A stretch of DNA of 64,000 nucleotides from Streptomyces venezuelae (GCF_008642375.1 NZ_CP029194.1:3286001-3350000); one strand, 5' to 3'. Positions 7,906 to 17,289 are shown, counted from the first letter of the stretch. Made by a program: numbers and translations. Notes: a model not told the origin generated them from the sequence alone.

Positions 7906-9498
7906 ATGTCCGAGCCGGCAGAGCAGTACGAGATCGACATTCACACGACCGCGGGCAAGATCGCGGACCTCAAGCGCCGTATCGACGAGGCCACGCACGC
8001 CGGCTCGGAGCGCGCGGTGGAGAAGCAGCACGCGAAGGGCAAGCTGACCGCGCGTGAGCGGATCGCCCTGCTGCTCGACGAGGGGTCCTTCGTCGAGCTG
8101 GACGAGCTGGCTCGCCACCGGTCGACCAACTTCGGCCTGGAGAAGAACCGCCCGTACGGAGACGGTGTCGTCACCGGCTACGGCACGGTCGACGGGCGCC
8201 CCGTGGCCGTGTTCTCGCAGGACTTCACGGTATTCGGCGGTGCGCTCGGCGAGACGTACGGCCAGAAGATCATCAAGGTGATGGACTTCGCGCTGAAGAC
8301 GGGCTGCCCCGTCATCGGCATCAACGACTCCGGCGGCGCCCGCATCCAGGAGGGTGTGAGCGCGCTCGGCATGTACGGCGAGATCTTCCGCCGCAACACC
8401 CACGCGTCGGGGGTGATCCCGCAGATCTCCCTGATCGTCGGCCCGTGCGCGGGCGGCGCGGTGTACTCCCCCGCGATCACCGACTTCACGGTGATGGTGG
8501 ACCAGACCTCGCACATGTTCATCACCGGTCCGGACGTCATCAAGACGGTGACCGGCGAGGACGTGGGCTTCGAGGAGCTGGGCGGCGCCCGGACGCACAA
8601 CTCGACCTCGGGTGTCGCGCACCACATGGCGGGGGACGAGAAGGACGCCATCGAGTACGTGAAGTCCCTGCTGTCCTACCTGCCGTCGAACAACCTCTCG
8701 GAGGCGCCGGCCTTCCCCGAGGTCGCGGACACCGAGGTGACGGACGAGGACCGCGAGCTCGACACGCTGATCCCTGACTCGGCCAACCAGCCGTACGACA
8801 TGCACAGGGTCATCGAGCACGTCCTCGACGACGGCGAGTTCCTGGAGACGCAGGCGCTGTTCGCGCCGAACATCGTGACCGGCTTCGGCCGTGTCGAGGG
8901 CTTCCCGGTCGGTGTCGTCGCCAACCAGCCGATGCAGTTCGCCGGCTGCCTCGACATCAACGCCTCGGAGAAGGCGGCGCGGTTCGTCCGGACGTGCGAC
9001 GCCTTCAACATCCCGGTCTTGACGTTCGTCGACGTGCCGGGCTTCCTGCCGGGTGTGGACCAGGAGTACGGCGGCATCATCCGGCGCGGCGCGAAGCTGA
9101 TCTACGCGTACGCCGAGGCGACGGTCCCGCTGATCACGGTCATCACCCGGAAGGCCTTCGGCGGCGCGTACGACGTCATGGGCTCCAAGCACCTGGGCGC
9201 CGACCTGAACCTGGCGTGGCCGACCGCGCAGATCGCGGTGATGGGCGCGCAGGGCGCGGTGAACATCCTGCACCGCAGGACGATCACCGAGGCGGAGGAC
9301 CAGGACGCGGAGCGGGCGCGGCTGATGCAGGAGTACGAGGACGCCCTGCTGAACCCGTACATCGCGGCCGAGCGCGGCTACATCGACGGCGTGGTCATGC
9401 CCTCGGACACCCGCCCGCAGATCGTGAAGGGGCTGCGTCAGCTGCGCACGAAGCGGGAATCCCTTCCCCCGAAGAAGCACGGCAACATCCCGCTGTAG
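7906..9498 (+). CDS. pccB: Propionyl-CoA carboxylase beta subunit (carboxyltransferase)
   Basis: The 530-residue carboxyltransferase moves carboxyl from carboxybiotin to acyl-CoA, making methylmalonyl-CoA or malonyl-CoA. The N-terminal half ([43 protein letters not shown]) and C-terminal half ([37 protein letters not shown]) carry the two oxyanion-hole regions. The residue that sets substrate choice in S. coelicolor PccB (Asp422) is present here as Asp423 in GAYDVM, which points to propionyl-CoA rather than longer acyl-CoA. An epsilon-subunit gene follows 27 bp downstream. The alpha subunit is the accA2 product. Confidence 0.95.
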   Translation: MSEPAEQYEIDIHTTAGKIADLKRRIDEATHAGSERAVEKQHAKGKLTARERIALLLDEGSFVELDELARHRSTNFGLEKNRPYGDGVVTGYGTVDGRPVAVFSQDFTVFGGALGETYGQKIIKVMDFALKTGCPVIGINDSGGARIQEGVSALGMYGEIFRRNTHASGVIPQISLIVGPCAGGAVYSPAITDFTVMVDQTSHMFITGPDVIKTVTGEDVGFEELGGARTHNSTSGVAHHMAGDEKDAIEYVKSLLSYLPSNNLSEAPAFPEVADTEVTDEDRELDTLIPDSANQPYDMHRVIEHVLDDGEFLETQALFAPNIVTGFGRVEGFPVGVVANQPMQFAGCLDINASEKAARFVRTCDAFNIPVLTFVDVPGFLPGVDQEYGGIIRRGAKLIYAYAEATVPLITVITRKAFGGAYDVMGSKHLGADLNLAWPTAQIAVMGAQGAVNILHRRTITEAEDQDAERARLMQEYEDALLNPYIAAERGYIDGVVMPSDTRPQIVKGLRQLRTKRESLPPKKHGNIPL

Positions 9499-9525
9499 CC
9501 GCGTACGAGCGATGAAGGAGCCGTT

Positions 9526-9738
9526 GTGATCAAGGTCGTACGAGGAAACCCGACGCCCGAGGAGCTGGCCGCCGCACTGGCGGTGGTCCAGGCCCGGGCC
9601 GCGGCCACGGCGGCGGCGTCCGCCGAGGGCGGCGGCCCGGCCGTTCCGGAAGGGTGGTCGGATCCCTCGCGGATCGCACGTTCCGTACGGCACCGGCCGG
9701 GCCCCAGGGCCTGGGCCAGGTCGTACTGGCCCGTGTAG
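9526..9738 (+). CDS. pccE: Acyl-CoA carboxylase epsilon subunit
   Basis: The 70-residue protein starts at GTG 9526 after a GAAGGAG ribosome-binding site. It begins IKVVRGNPTPEELAAALAVV, the hallmark of actinobacterial epsilon subunits, followed by an Ala-rich linker and an SxWxxxxR-like tail (GWSDPSRIAR ... RAWARSYWPV). Epsilon subunits bridge alpha and beta rings and raise carboxylase activity. It sits directly behind pccB, as in S. coelicolor. The sequence is short and of low complexity in the middle, but the ends and context are diagnostic. Confidence 0.9.
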   Translation: MIKVVRGNPTPEELAAALAVVQARAAATAAASAEGGGPAVPEGWSDPSRIARSVRHRPGPRAWARSYWPV

Positions 9739-9752
9739 CCGCCGGACGCCGG

Positions 9753-9787
9753 AAGGCCGGACCCCGTGTGCGGGGGGTCCGGCCTTT
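9753..9787 (+). terminator. Terminator of pccB-pccE
   Basis: AAGGCCGGACCCC pairs with GGGGTCCGGCCTT, followed by one more T, beginning 15 bases after the pccE stop. Confidence 0.8.
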
Positions 9788-9831
9788 CGCATGCCCACGG
9801 CCTTTTCGCGGGTCCTCCCGGTGACGGGCGC

Positions 9832-11226
9832 TCACGTACGGCGGAGGAAGACGCCGGCGAGCACGGCTCCGACCGCGACGATCGCGGCGTTGACGAGGAC
9901 CGCGAGGCCGATGCCGTCGAGGAGGACGGGCGCGGTGACGACGACGGCGCTCATGACCGGCGTGCCCATGGTGATGCCGATCTGCTGGGTCATGGTCGCG
10001 AGGCCGGTCGCCATGCCCTGCTCGCCGTCGGGGATGCCCGAGGTGGCGGTGACCATGAAGCCGACGATCGCGAGCATGTTGCCGACGCCGCCGGCGAAGG
10101 TCGCGGCGAGCAGCAGCCCGAGGCTGCCGCGGTCGTCGCCGAGCCCGTACAGGGCGAGGGTGGCGGCGGCCTGGAGGAGTCCGCCGGAGACGAGGGCGGC
10201 GCGGGCGCCGAAGCGGCCGATGAAGCGGGAGGCGAGGACGCCGCCGAGGATCGTGCCGGCGCCGAGGACGCCGAAGGACAGCCCGGCGGCGAGCGGCGAG
10301 AAGCCCAGGACGTCCTGGAGGTACAGCGTCATGAGGAAGACCAGCGAGGTCTCGGTGACGAAGGCGACGAGCCCGGCGAGGTTGCCCCAGACGACGGTGC
10401 GGCGCTTCAGGACGTGGACGGGGACGAGCGGTGAGGCGGCGCGTCGTTCGACGAGGACGAAGGCGACGAGGAGGGCTGCTCCGGCGGCGAGGGCGGTGAG
10501 CGCCGTGGTGTCGGTCCAGCCGTGCTCGCCGGCGGCCGTGAGGCCGTAGACGAGGGCGAGGAGTCCGCCGGTGACGGTGACCGCGCCGGGGACGTCGAGG
10601 CGGGGGCGGACGGCGGGGCGGCTCTCACGGATGACGGCGGGGGCGACGAGGAGGACGGCGAGGGCCACCGGCACGTTGACGAAGAAGGCCCAGCGCCAGG
10701 AGAGCAGGTCGGTGAGGACGCCGCCGAGGATCGCGCCGGTGGTGAAGCCCGCGGACATGAGGGCGCCGTTGAGGCCGAGGGCCTTGGCGCGCAGCGGGCC
10801 CTCCGGGAAGGAGGCGGTGAGCAGGGAGAGCCCCGCGGGGGTGACGGCGGCCGTGGCGAGGCCCTGGGCGACCCGGGCGGCCATGAGCATCTCCGGGCCG
10901 GTGGCGAGGCCTCCGACGAGCGAGGAGACGCCGAGGAGGGCCATGCCGCCGAGGAAGAGGCGGCGGCGGCCGATCAGGTCGGCGACGCGCCCGAAGAGGA
11001 GGGTGAATCCGGCGGCGGCGAGGGCGAAGGCGGTGGCGATCCACTGGAGGCCGCCGAGGGTGAAGCCGAGTCCCTGGCCGATGACGGGCAGTGCCACGTT
11101 CAGGATCGAGAAGTCGACGGCCAGCATGAACTGGGCGAGGAGGAGCACGACGAGGACGAGCCGCATCCGGCCGGTCATCCGGTGCTCGGCGCGTTCGGTG
11201 GGGGTGGGGAGATCCAGGGCGACCAT
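9832..11226 (-). CDS. MFS drug-resistance-type transporter (DHA2-like)
   Basis: This 464-residue membrane protein has about 14 predicted transmembrane helices. Motif A (LFGRVADLIGRRRLFLGG) lies between helices 2 and 3, and the first helix contains LAVDFSILNVALP, typical of DHA2 proton-driven multidrug exporters. ATG 11226 is chosen because GGGG lies 9 bases upstream; a TTG three codons earlier has no room for a binding site. It is divergent from a TetR gene only 90 bp away, with inverted repeats between, the usual arrangement for a pump repressed by its neighbour. The substrate is unknown. Confidence 0.9.
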   Translation of the reverse strand: MVALDLPTPTERAEHRMTGRMRLVLVVLLLAQFMLAVDFSILNVALPVIGQGLGFTLGGLQWIATAFALAAAGFTLLFGRVADLIGRRRLFLGGMALLGVSSLVGGLATGPEMLMAARVAQGLATAAVTPAGLSLLTASFPEGPLRAKALGLNGALMSAGFTTGAILGGVLTDLLSWRWAFFVNVPVALAVLLVAPAVIRESRPAVRPRLDVPGAVTVTGGLLALVYGLTAAGEHGWTDTTALTALAAGAALLVAFVLVERRAASPLVPVHVLKRRTVVWGNLAGLVAFVTETSLVFLMTLYLQDVLGFSPLAAGLSFGVLGAGTILGGVLASRFIGRFGARAALVSGGLLQAAATLALYGLGDDRGSLGLLLAATFAGGVGNMLAIVGFMVTATSGIPDGEQGMATGLATMTQQIGITMGTPVMSAVVVTAPVLLDGIGLAVLVNAAIVAVGAVLAGVFLRRT

Positions 11227-11238
11227 GCGTGACAACCC

Positions 11239-11304
11239 CTTAATGGGAGGCTGGTTCCGTTAAGATGTCCCGTACCGTAGCAGAGTCGATGGACTTAATG
11301 GAAC
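11239..11304. promoter_or_regulatory. TetR operator candidates between the MFS and TetR genes
   Basis: CTTAATGG (11239) and CCGTTAAG (11257-11264) form an 8-bp inverted pair with one mismatch. A third half-site, CTTAATGGAAC (11294-11304), mirrors GTTCCGTTAAG (11254-11264) at 10 of 11 bases. The three half-sites fill the 90-bp divergent promoter region, so one TetR could control both genes. Confidence 0.55.
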
Positions 11305-11315
11305 AGGAGACCCGT

Positions 11316-11966
11316 TTGACTGAGAGCCGACCGGCCTCGCCCGGCACCCTGCGCCCCGGCGGCCGCACCGCGAAGGTCCGCGGGGCCGTCCTCGACGCCA
11401 CCCGCGACGCCCTCGCGGAGACCGGCTTCCACGCCCTCAACATGGACCGGATCGCCGCGAGCGCCGGCGTCGGCAAGACGACCGTCTACCGCCGCTGGGG
11501 CTCCCCCGTCGGCCTCGTCACCGACCTCCTGCACGACATGGCGGAACAGTCCCTGCCCGCCGCCGACACCGGCGGCCTCGCGGGCGACCTGCGGGCCAAC
11601 GCCGAACTCGTACGGGACACCCTCACCGACCCCCGGATGGGCGCCGTGTTCCACGCGGTCATCGCCGCCGCGGCCTGCGACGAGGAGTGCGCCCGCGCGC
11701 TCGCCGGCTTCTACCGGACCCGGCTCGCCGAATGGGCCCCGGTCGTCGCCAGAGGCGCGGAACGCGGCGAGATCCCGGCGGGGACGGACCCGGTGGAGCT
11801 GCTCCGCGCCGTCTCCGCGCCGCTCTACTACCGCTTCGCCGTCACCCACGAGGAGCTCGACGGGGACGTGGCGGAACGGGCCGCCGAGGCGGCGCTCGCG
11901 GCGGCGCGCGCCGGGGTGTTCGCCCGCACGCAGGGCCTGTCCGGAGGCCCCGCGGGGCAGGAATAG
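11316..11966 (+). CDS. TetR-family repressor, probable regulator of the adjacent MFS pump
   Basis: This 216-residue regulator has a TetR DNA-binding domain (ATRDALAETGFHALNMDRIAASAGVGKTTVYRRWGS) and a C-terminal ligand domain of the TetR_C type with SAPLYYRFAV. The frame is open from ATG 11265, but TTG 11316 is preferred: AGGAG lies at ideal spacing before it, and upstream starts would run through the operator-like half-sites. It is divergent from the MFS exporter and probably represses it and itself until a toxic ligand binds. The ligand is unknown. Confidence 0.88.
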   Translation: MTESRPASPGTLRPGGRTAKVRGAVLDATRDALAETGFHALNMDRIAASAGVGKTTVYRRWGSPVGLVTDLLHDMAEQSLPAADTGGLAGDLRANAELVRDTLTDPRMGAVFHAVIAAAACDEECARALAGFYRTRLAEWAPVVARGAERGEIPAGTDPVELLRAVSAPLYYRFAVTHEELDGDVAERAAEAALAAARAGVFARTQGLSGGPAGQE

Positions 11967-11978
11967 TCCTTCGGCACG

Positions 11979-12010
11979 GGGGCGCTTGAGTATCCGTACT
12001 CAGGCGCCCC
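11979..12010 (+). terminator. Hairpin after the TetR gene
   Basis: GGGGCGCTTGAGTA and TACTCAGGCGCCCC pair around TCCG with one G-T wobble, 13 bases after the TetR stop. Confidence 0.75.
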
Positions 12011-12036
12011 GCGCGCCCCGCCCGGAGGATCGGAGC

Positions 12037-12165
12037 ATGCTGTGGTCCGACCCGAAGAACGAGCCGCCGAGGTTCCTGCGCGAGATGCAGAAGATGCTCC
12101 GTCGCGCGGGCGTCATCCTCGCGCTGGCGATGGTGGTGGAGATGATCGTGGTCAGCGCGAAGTGA
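12037..12165 (+). CDS. Small single-pass membrane protein
   Basis: This 42-residue frame starts at ATG 12037, with GGAGGAT 11 bases upstream. It has a charged N-terminus ([22 protein letters not shown]) and one hydrophobic helix ([18 protein letters not shown]). It is placed 25 bp before the Maf gene in the same direction, so it is likely co-transcribed. I recall a short protein at this place in other streptomycetes, but no function is known. The ribosome-binding site and clean helix support it being real. Confidence 0.65.
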   Translation: MLWSDPKNEPPRFLREMQKMLRRAGVILALAMVVEMIVVSAK

Positions 12166-12190
12166 GCACGGTACTGACTACGCTGACCCC

Positions 12191-12796
12191 ATGACTGCTG
12201 AACCGCGCCGCGTCGTCCTCGCCTCCGCCTCCCCCGCCCGGCTCGGGCTGCTCCGGCAGGCCGGGATCACCCCCGAGGTGATCGTGAGCGGCGTCGACGA
12301 GGACAAGGTCCAGGCGCCGACCCCGGCCGAGCTCGCGCTCGCCCTCGCCGAGGCCAAGGCCGCCCATGTGGCCGCCCGGCCCGAGGTGTTCGGCGCGCTC
12401 GTCATCGGCTGCGACTCGGTCCTGGAGCTCGACAAGAAGGCTCTCGGCAAGCCGGCCGACGCCGCGGAGGCCACCGCCCGCTGGAAGGCCATGCGCGGCC
12501 GGACCGGCATCCTCCAGACCGGCCACTGCGTGTACGACACGGCCGCGAAGCGCTACGAATCGGCGACGGCCTCCACCGTCGTCCGCTTCGGCGAGCCGAC
12601 GGACGCGGAGATCGCCGCGTACGTGGCGAGCGGCGAACCGCTGCACGTGGCGGGCGCCTTCACCCTGGACGGGCGCTCGGCGCCGTTCATCGACGGCATC
12701 GACGGGGACCCGGGCAATGTGATCGGCCTGTCGCTGCCGCTCCTGCGCACACTGCTCCGCAAGCTGGACGTCGAGATCACCGACCTCTGGAGCTGA
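12191..12796 (+). CDS. maf: Maf family nucleotide pyrophosphatase
   Basis: The 201-residue protein begins [20 protein letters not shown], the Maf signature (ASxSPxRxxLL), and has [17 protein letters not shown] with the metal-binding Asp, then ETA-region equivalents and [14 protein letters not shown]. Maf proteins hydrolyse non-canonical or modified nucleoside triphosphates to monophosphates and pyrophosphate; some affect cell division. The typical second-half motif reads [20 protein letters not shown]. It lies between carboxylase genes as in S. coelicolor; no functional link is evident. Confidence 0.92.
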   Translation: MTAEPRRVVLASASPARLGLLRQAGITPEVIVSGVDEDKVQAPTPAELALALAEAKAAHVAARPEVFGALVIGCDSVLELDKKALGKPADAAEATARWKAMRGRTGILQTGHCVYDTAAKRYESATASTVVRFGEPTDAEIAAYVASGEPLHVAGAFTLDGRSAPFIDGIDGDPGNVIGLSLPLLRTLLRKLDVEITDLWS

Positions 12797-12807
12797 CGCT
12801 TCGGGAC

Positions 12808-13245
12808 TCAGGCGGCGGCCGGCGCCTCCTCGGGGGCGCCGGCACCCTCGCCGTCCGTCTTCCCGTACGCCACCAGGGTGAGAACGACGAGTCCGACGAC
12901 GGTCATCAGGAAGGCGAACGCGCCCCAGCCGATCAGCCCGACGGCGACCGCGCCGAGGATGCCGTGCACGACCGCGCAGCCGATGAGCAGCCCCCGGCCC
13001 GCGCGGCCCGGGCGCCGGTCGCGGATGCCCGCCACGAGGGCGACGAGGCCACAGAGGACGAGCGCGACGCCGGAGCCGATGCCGAGGCCCCAGGTGCCGG
13101 CGACCATGGCGTCGGGGTCCATCCCGTCGAGGGACATCGACTGGGCCTCCACGAAGCCCGCCATGACACCGTTGATCGCGACGATGCCGGGCGCTTCGAG
13201 GAAGAGCACCGCCGCCGTGACGAGAGCTATCGGTCTGCGGGCCAC
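12808..13245 (-). CDS. Four-helix membrane protein, function unknown
   Basis: The 145-residue product has four hydrophobic segments (~5-25, ~50-72, ~82-100, ~105-127) joined by short loops, one with DRRPGRAGRG. The Ala/Glu-rich tail is cytoplasmic-like. GTG 13245 is chosen because CAGGGGG lies 8 bases upstream; a GTG three codons earlier sits directly on that site. It is conserved next to accA2 in streptomycetes as I recall, without a known role. It is convergent with maf, with 11 bp between. Confidence 0.7.
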   Translation of the reverse strand: MARRPIALVTAAVLFLEAPGIVAINGVMAGFVEAQSMSLDGMDPDAMVAGTWGLGIGSGVALVLCGLVALVAGIRDRRPGRAGRGLLIGCAVVHGILGAVAVGLIGWGAFAFLMTVVGLVVLTLVAYGKTDGEGAGAPEEAPAAA

Positions 13246-13621
13246 CTCGGCCACCCCCTGAAATTCGCCTGTTACCGACAGTACGATCGACTGCGCGAAG
13301 GCTACTGGCCGGTAAACCCCCGGACAAGAGTTCGCACACGGACGGCGGCGGCCCGCCCCTCGGCAAAGAATCACCGGGCCATTCGTAGAGACCCGACAAA
13401 GAAACCCGAATGGCGACTGGCCGCACGAACAGAGACCTGCGCCACACCTCGGAGCTACTGTGCCGTAAAGGAACCCTGCGTACCGTGGTGCGACAAGGGA
13501 ATTCACGACCCGAGCAGGCCCGGGGTCACGCTCCGTGTGGGCAAGCTCACCACTGGGGACGGGTCGAAAGGCCGTGTCGGCAGTCCCTAAACTCAGCTTG
13601 TTTCAAGGAGAGGGAGCCATC
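13246..13621 (+). promoter_or_regulatory. 376-bp intergenic region with accA2 promoter candidate
   Basis: No convincing gene lies here. The best accA2 promoter is TCGAAA (13564-13569), an 18-bp spacer and TAAACT (13588-13593), followed by AAGGAGAGGGAG as ribosome-binding site before GTG 13622. The rest should hold the promoter of the divergent membrane-protein gene. I see no strong palindrome. Confidence 0.4.
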
Positions 13622-15376
13622 GTGCGCAAGGTGCTCATCGCCAACCGTGGCGAAATCGCTGTCCGTGTGGCCCGGGCGTGCCGGGACGCCGGTATCGGCA
13701 GCGTGGCCGTGTACGCCGACCCGGACCGGGACGCTCTGCACGTCCGGGCGGCTGACGAGGCGTTCGCTCTGGGCGGTGACACCCCGGCGACCAGCTATCT
13801 GGACATGACCAAGGTCTTGCAGGCCGCGAAGGACTCGGGCGCGGACGCCGTCCACCCCGGCTACGGCTTCCTTTCCGAGAACGCCGAGTTCGCGCAGGCC
13901 GTCCTGGACGCGGGCCTCATCTGGATCGGCCCGCCGCCGCAGGCGATCCGCGACCTGGGCGACAAGGTGGCGGCCCGTCACATCGCGCAGCGCGCGGGCG
14001 CCCCGCTGGTCGCCGGCACCCCCGACCCGGTCTCGGGCGCCGAGGAGGTCGTGGCGTTCGCGCAGGAGCACGGGCTGCCGATCGCGATCAAGGCCGCCTT
14101 CGGTGGCGGCGGTCGTGGCCTGAAGGTCGCGCGGACCCTGGAAGAGGTCCCCGAGCTCTACGACTCCGCCGTCCGCGAGGCCGTCGCGGCCTTCGGCCGT
14201 GGCGAGTGCTTCGTGGAGCGCTACCTCGACAAGCCCCGGCACGTCGAGACCCAGTGCCTCGCCGACACCCACGGCAACGTGGTCGTCGTCTCGACCCGTG
14301 ACTGCTCGCTGCAGCGCCGCCACCAGAAGCTCGTCGAGGAGGCCCCCGCGCCCTTCCTGACGGAGGCACAGAACGCCGAACTGTACGCGGCGTCGAAGGC
14401 GATCCTGAAGGAGGCCGGCTACGTCGGCGCCGGCACGGTCGAGTTCCTCGTCGGCCTCGACGGCACGATCTCCTTCCTGGAGGTCAACACCCGCCTCCAG
14501 GTCGAGCACCCGGTCACCGAAGAGGTCACCGGCATCGACCTGGTCCGCGAGATGTTCCGGATCGCCGACGGCGAGGAGCTCGGCTACGGCGACCCGGCGG
14601 TCCGCGGTCACTCCTTCGAGTTCCGTATCAACGGCGAGGACCCGGGCCGCGGCTTCCTGCCGGCCCCCGGCACCGTCACCGTCTTCGACGCCCCCTCGGG
14701 CCCCGGTGTCCGCCTGGACGCGGGCGTCGAGTCCGGCTCCGTCATCGGCCCGGCCTGGGACTCGCTCCTGGCCAAGCTGATCGTCACCGGCGCCACCCGC
14801 GAGCAGGCGCTCCAGCGCGCCGCCCGCGCCCTGGCCGAGTTCAAGGTGGAGGGCATGGCCACCGCCATCCCGTTCCACCAGGCCGTCGTCGTCGACCCGG
14901 CGTTCACCGCGGACCCGTTCCGCGTCCACACCCGGTGGATCGAGACCGAGTTCGTCAACGAGATCAAGCCGTTCGCGCCGGCCGGTGCCGACGCGGACGA
15001 GGACGAGTCGGGCCGCGAGACGATCGTCGTCGAGGTCGGCGGCAAGCGCCTCGAGGTCTCCCTGCCGTCCTCGCTCGGCATGACGCTGGCCCGCACCGGG
15101 CTCGCGGCGGGTGCCAAGCCGAAGCGCCGGGCGGCGAAGAAGTCCGGCCCGACCGCCTCGGGCGACACCCTCGCCTCCCCGATGCAGGGCACGATCGTCA
15201 AGGTCGCGGTCGAGGAGGGCCAGGAGGTCAAGGAGGGCGACCTCATCGTCGTCCTGGAGGCCATGAAGATGGAGCAGCCGCTCAACGCCCACCGCTCCGG
15301 CACCGTCAAGGGCCTGAGCGCCGAGGTCGGCGCCTCGGTCACCTCCGGCGCCACCATCTGCGACATCAAGGACTGA
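13622..15376 (+). CDS. accA2: Acyl-CoA carboxylase alpha subunit (biotin carboxylase plus biotin carrier)
   Basis: This 584-residue protein carboxylates biotin with ATP and bicarbonate. Domains in order: biotin carboxylase N-domain ([19 protein letters not shown]), ATP-grasp ([33 protein letters not shown]), carboxylase C-domain, a linker, and a biotinyl domain ending at [12 protein letters not shown] with the biotin-accepting Lys549. GTG 13622 follows a strong AAGGAGAG; an upstream frame extension lacks the family N-terminus. It matches S. coelicolor AccA2 (SCO4921), shared by acetyl- and propionyl-CoA carboxylases, so PccB encoded here is one partner and AccB elsewhere another. Confidence 0.95.
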   Translation: MRKVLIANRGEIAVRVARACRDAGIGSVAVYADPDRDALHVRAADEAFALGGDTPATSYLDMTKVLQAAKDSGADAVHPGYGFLSENAEFAQAVLDAGLIWIGPPPQAIRDLGDKVAARHIAQRAGAPLVAGTPDPVSGAEEVVAFAQEHGLPIAIKAAFGGGGRGLKVARTLEEVPELYDSAVREAVAAFGRGECFVERYLDKPRHVETQCLADTHGNVVVVSTRDCSLQRRHQKLVEEAPAPFLTEAQNAELYAASKAILKEAGYVGAGTVEFLVGLDGTISFLEVNTRLQVEHPVTEEVTGIDLVREMFRIADGEELGYGDPAVRGHSFEFRINGEDPGRGFLPAPGTVTVFDAPSGPGVRLDAGVESGSVIGPAWDSLLAKLIVTGATREQALQRAARALAEFKVEGMATAIPFHQAVVVDPAFTADPFRVHTRWIETEFVNEIKPFAPAGADADEDESGRETIVVEVGGKRLEVSLPSSLGMTLARTGLAAGAKPKRRAAKKSGPTASGDTLASPMQGTIVKVAVEEGQEVKEGDLIVVLEAMKMEQPLNAHRSGTVKGLSAEVGASVTSGATICDIKD

Positions 15377-15398
15377 CCGTCGCGGCACGTACCGTGTG

Positions 15399-15430
15399 AA
15401 GGGCCCGCAGGCAGCAGCCTGCGGGCCCTT
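15399..15430 (+). terminator. Terminator of accA2
   Basis: AAGGGCCCGCAGGC and GCCTGCGGGCCCTT form a perfect 14-bp stem around AGCA, 23 bases after the accA2 stop. Confidence 0.85.
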
Positions 15431-15462
15431 CCGTCGATCCCCTGAGGGAGGGACCCCACGTC

Positions 15463-16101
15463 ATGCGAGCCGACGCGCGGCGCAACCACGAGCGGCTGCT
15501 CACGGAGGCCAGGGCCGTCTTCGCCGAGCAGGGCACGGACGCGCCCCTGGAGGAGATCGCCCGGCGCGCGGGCGTCGGGATCGGGACCCTCTACCGCCAC
15601 TTCCCCACCCGGGCCGCGCTGCTGACCGCCGTCTTCCAGGAGGCCCTGGCGGCGCTCCTGCACCGCTCGCACGAGCTGGCGGAGGCGGCCGAGCCGTGCC
15701 GGGCGCTGGTGGACTGGCTGCGGGCCCTGATCGCCCACGCGGGCGAGTACCGGGGGCTCGCGCACGCGCTGATGTCGGCCTCGTACGACCGGAGTTCGGC
15801 GCTCGCCTCGTGCAGCCTGCCGCTGCGCGACGCGGGCGAGGCGCTGCTCGGGCGCGCCCAGGAGGCGGGTCAGGTACGGGCCGGCGTGTCGATCGGCGAC
15901 CTGATGCAGCTCACCAACGCGATCGCGCTGGCGGCGGAACAGTGCCCGGAGGACGCGGAGCTGGCGGACCGCCTGCTGGCGCTGACCCTGCGGGGACTCA
16001 AGACTGACGTCCGCGGCCGTGGGACCCCTGGGGGAGGGCCCCTCGCGACGCGGTGCTGTGCTGTGTCGTGCTGTTCTGTGCTGAGCGGTGCTGTGCCGTG
16101 A
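15463..16101 (+). CDS. TetR-family regulator with a Cys-rich run-on tail
   Basis: The 212-residue protein has a clear TetR helix-turn-helix (MRADARRNHERLLTEARAVFAEQG ... LEEIARRAGVGIGTLYRHFPTRAALL) and a helical ligand domain ending near LTLRGLKT. The last ~35 residues (VRGRGTPGGGPLATRCCAVSCCSV...) come from a GCTGTG-type simple repeat and do not look like a folded part. I infer that the original stop codon was lost and translation now runs on. The regulated genes are not evident; it is convergent with the DeoR gene, 9 bp apart. Confidence 0.85.
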   Translation: MRADARRNHERLLTEARAVFAEQGTDAPLEEIARRAGVGIGTLYRHFPTRAALLTAVFQEALAALLHRSHELAEAAEPCRALVDWLRALIAHAGEYRGLAHALMSASYDRSSALASCSLPLRDAGEALLGRAQEAGQVRAGVSIGDLMQLTNAIALAAEQCPEDAELADRLLALTLRGLKTDVRGRGTPGGGPLATRCCAVSCCSVLSGAVP

Positions 16102-16110
16102 ACTGCGCTT

Positions 16111-17076
16111 TCAGCGGCGGCGCATGTCCGCGACCCGGGCCGTGCGCTCCAGCGTCTCCGCCGCCATCCCCCCGCCGGGCCCGCGGAACTGACCGGCCGC
16201 CATCCGTCCGCGCTGGACGGGAAGCGGCATGTCACGGCGGGGCCGGACGCCCGGGGGGTGGTGCTGCTCACCGCCGGTGGCACCAGGCCCCGTGCCCGTA
16301 CCCGCGACGGCGATCTGCACGCCCTGGTCGGCGAGGGCCTGGAGCTCGGAGGCGGCCCGCTCGTCATGTGCCGGGGGCTCGTCGGTCACCAGGCGGGTGA
16401 TCACGTCCGTCGGCACCGTCTGGAACATGGTGTCGGCGCCGAGCTTGGTGTGGTCGGCGAGGACCACGACCTCCGCCGCCGCCTGCACGAGGGCCCGGTC
16501 CACGCTCGCGGAGAGCATGTTGGACGTGGAGAGCCCGCGCTCGGCGGTGAGCCCGCTCCCGGAGAGGAAGGCCCGGGAGACCCGCAGCCCCTGGAGCGAC
16601 TGCTCGGCCCCGCTGCCCACGAGGGCGTAGTTGGAGCCGCGCAGGGTGCCGCCGGTCATGACGACCTCGACCCGGTTGGCATGGGCCAGGGCCTGGGCGA
16701 CGAGCAGCGAGTTGGTGACGACGGTCAGACCGGGCACGCGGGCGAGCCGGCGGGCCAGCTCCTGCGTGGTCGTCCCGGCACCGACGACGATGGCCTCGCC
16801 CTCTTCGACGAGGCTCGCGGCGACGTCGGCGATGGCCGTCTTCTCCGCCGTGGCGAGATGGGATTTCTGCGGGAAGCCGGATTCTCGCGTGAATCCGCCC
16901 GGCAACACCGCACCGCCGTGGCGGCGGTCGAGGAGTCCTTCTGCCTCGAGTGCCCGTACGTCCCTCCGTACGGTCACCTCCGAGGTCTGGACGACGCGGG
17001 CGAGCTCGCGGAGCGACACGGCCCCATTGGCTCGCACCATTTCGAGGATCAACTGGCGACGTTCTGCAGCGAACAC
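16111..17076 (-). CDS. DeoR-family transcriptional regulator, candidate nucleoside regulator
   Basis: This 321-residue repressor has a DeoR-type helix-turn-helix at the N-terminus (RRQLILEMVRANGAVSLRELARVVQTSEVTVRRDVRALEAEG) and a sugar-phosphate-sensing DeoRC domain (VGAGTTTQELARRLA, VVTNSLLVAQAL, FLSGSGLTAERGLST, VLADHTKLG). DeoR proteins usually respond to phosphorylated sugars. It is ~50 residues longer than usual because of a Gly/Pro/Arg-rich tail after ~residue 265. It is the only DeoR near the nucleoside genes that share the CTACGCGCGTAG palindrome, so it is a candidate for their repressor; its own upstream region lacks that palindrome. A role in other sugar metabolism is possible. Confidence 0.88.
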   Translation of the reverse strand: MFAAERRQLILEMVRANGAVSLRELARVVQTSEVTVRRDVRALEAEGLLDRRHGGAVLPGGFTRESGFPQKSHLATAEKTAIADVAASLVEEGEAIVVGAGTTTQELARRLARVPGLTVVTNSLLVAQALAHANRVEVVMTGGTLRGSNYALVGSGAEQSLQGLRVSRAFLSGSGLTAERGLSTSNMLSASVDRALVQAAAEVVVLADHTKLGADTMFQTVPTDVITRLVTDEPPAHDERAASELQALADQGVQIAVAGTGTGPGATGGEQHHPPGVRPRRDMPLPVQRGRMAAGQFRGPGGGMAAETLERTARVADMRRR

Positions 17077-17145
17077 GAAACTGACAGTAACGTGAGCGGC
17101 CGATACTTTTCAGCAGTATGCGCCGAATTGCAGAAGATGCGCACA

Positions 17146-17179
17146 GACGGGGCCTCCAAGTGGTATGGGAGGCCCCGTC
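17146..17179 (-). terminator. Distal hairpin behind the flavoprotein gene
   Basis: GACGGGGCCTCC and GGGAGGCCCCGTC pair around AAGTGGTAT. It sits between the flavoprotein gene and the DeoR start. Confidence 0.6.
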
Positions 17180-17237
17180 GTTGCTCGGCTCTGCGCCAGG
17201 TCTATGCCCCGGCTTGCCGGGGGTTGTCCGAGTCGGC

Positions 17238-17265
17238 GAACCGTTCCCGCAGGCGGGAGCGGTTC
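17238..17265 (-). terminator. Proximal hairpin behind the flavoprotein gene
   Basis: GAACCGTTCCCGC and GCGGGAGCGGTTC pair with one mismatch around two bases, 25 bp beyond the flavoprotein stop on the minus strand. Confidence 0.65.
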
Positions 17266-17289
17266 CCGGTCGGGGGTGTGGCCGGGGTG

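Noticed and set aside
13410..13808. Possible small gene upstream of accA2
   Set aside because: It overlaps the accA2 coding start in another frame, has no ribosome-binding site and no recognisable domain.
17101..17120. ATACT-TTTCAGC-AGTAT dyad upstream of the DeoR gene as autoregulatory site
   Set aside because: The arms are short and AT-rich, unlike the CTACGCGCGTAG motif, and no other copy was noticed; not enough support.
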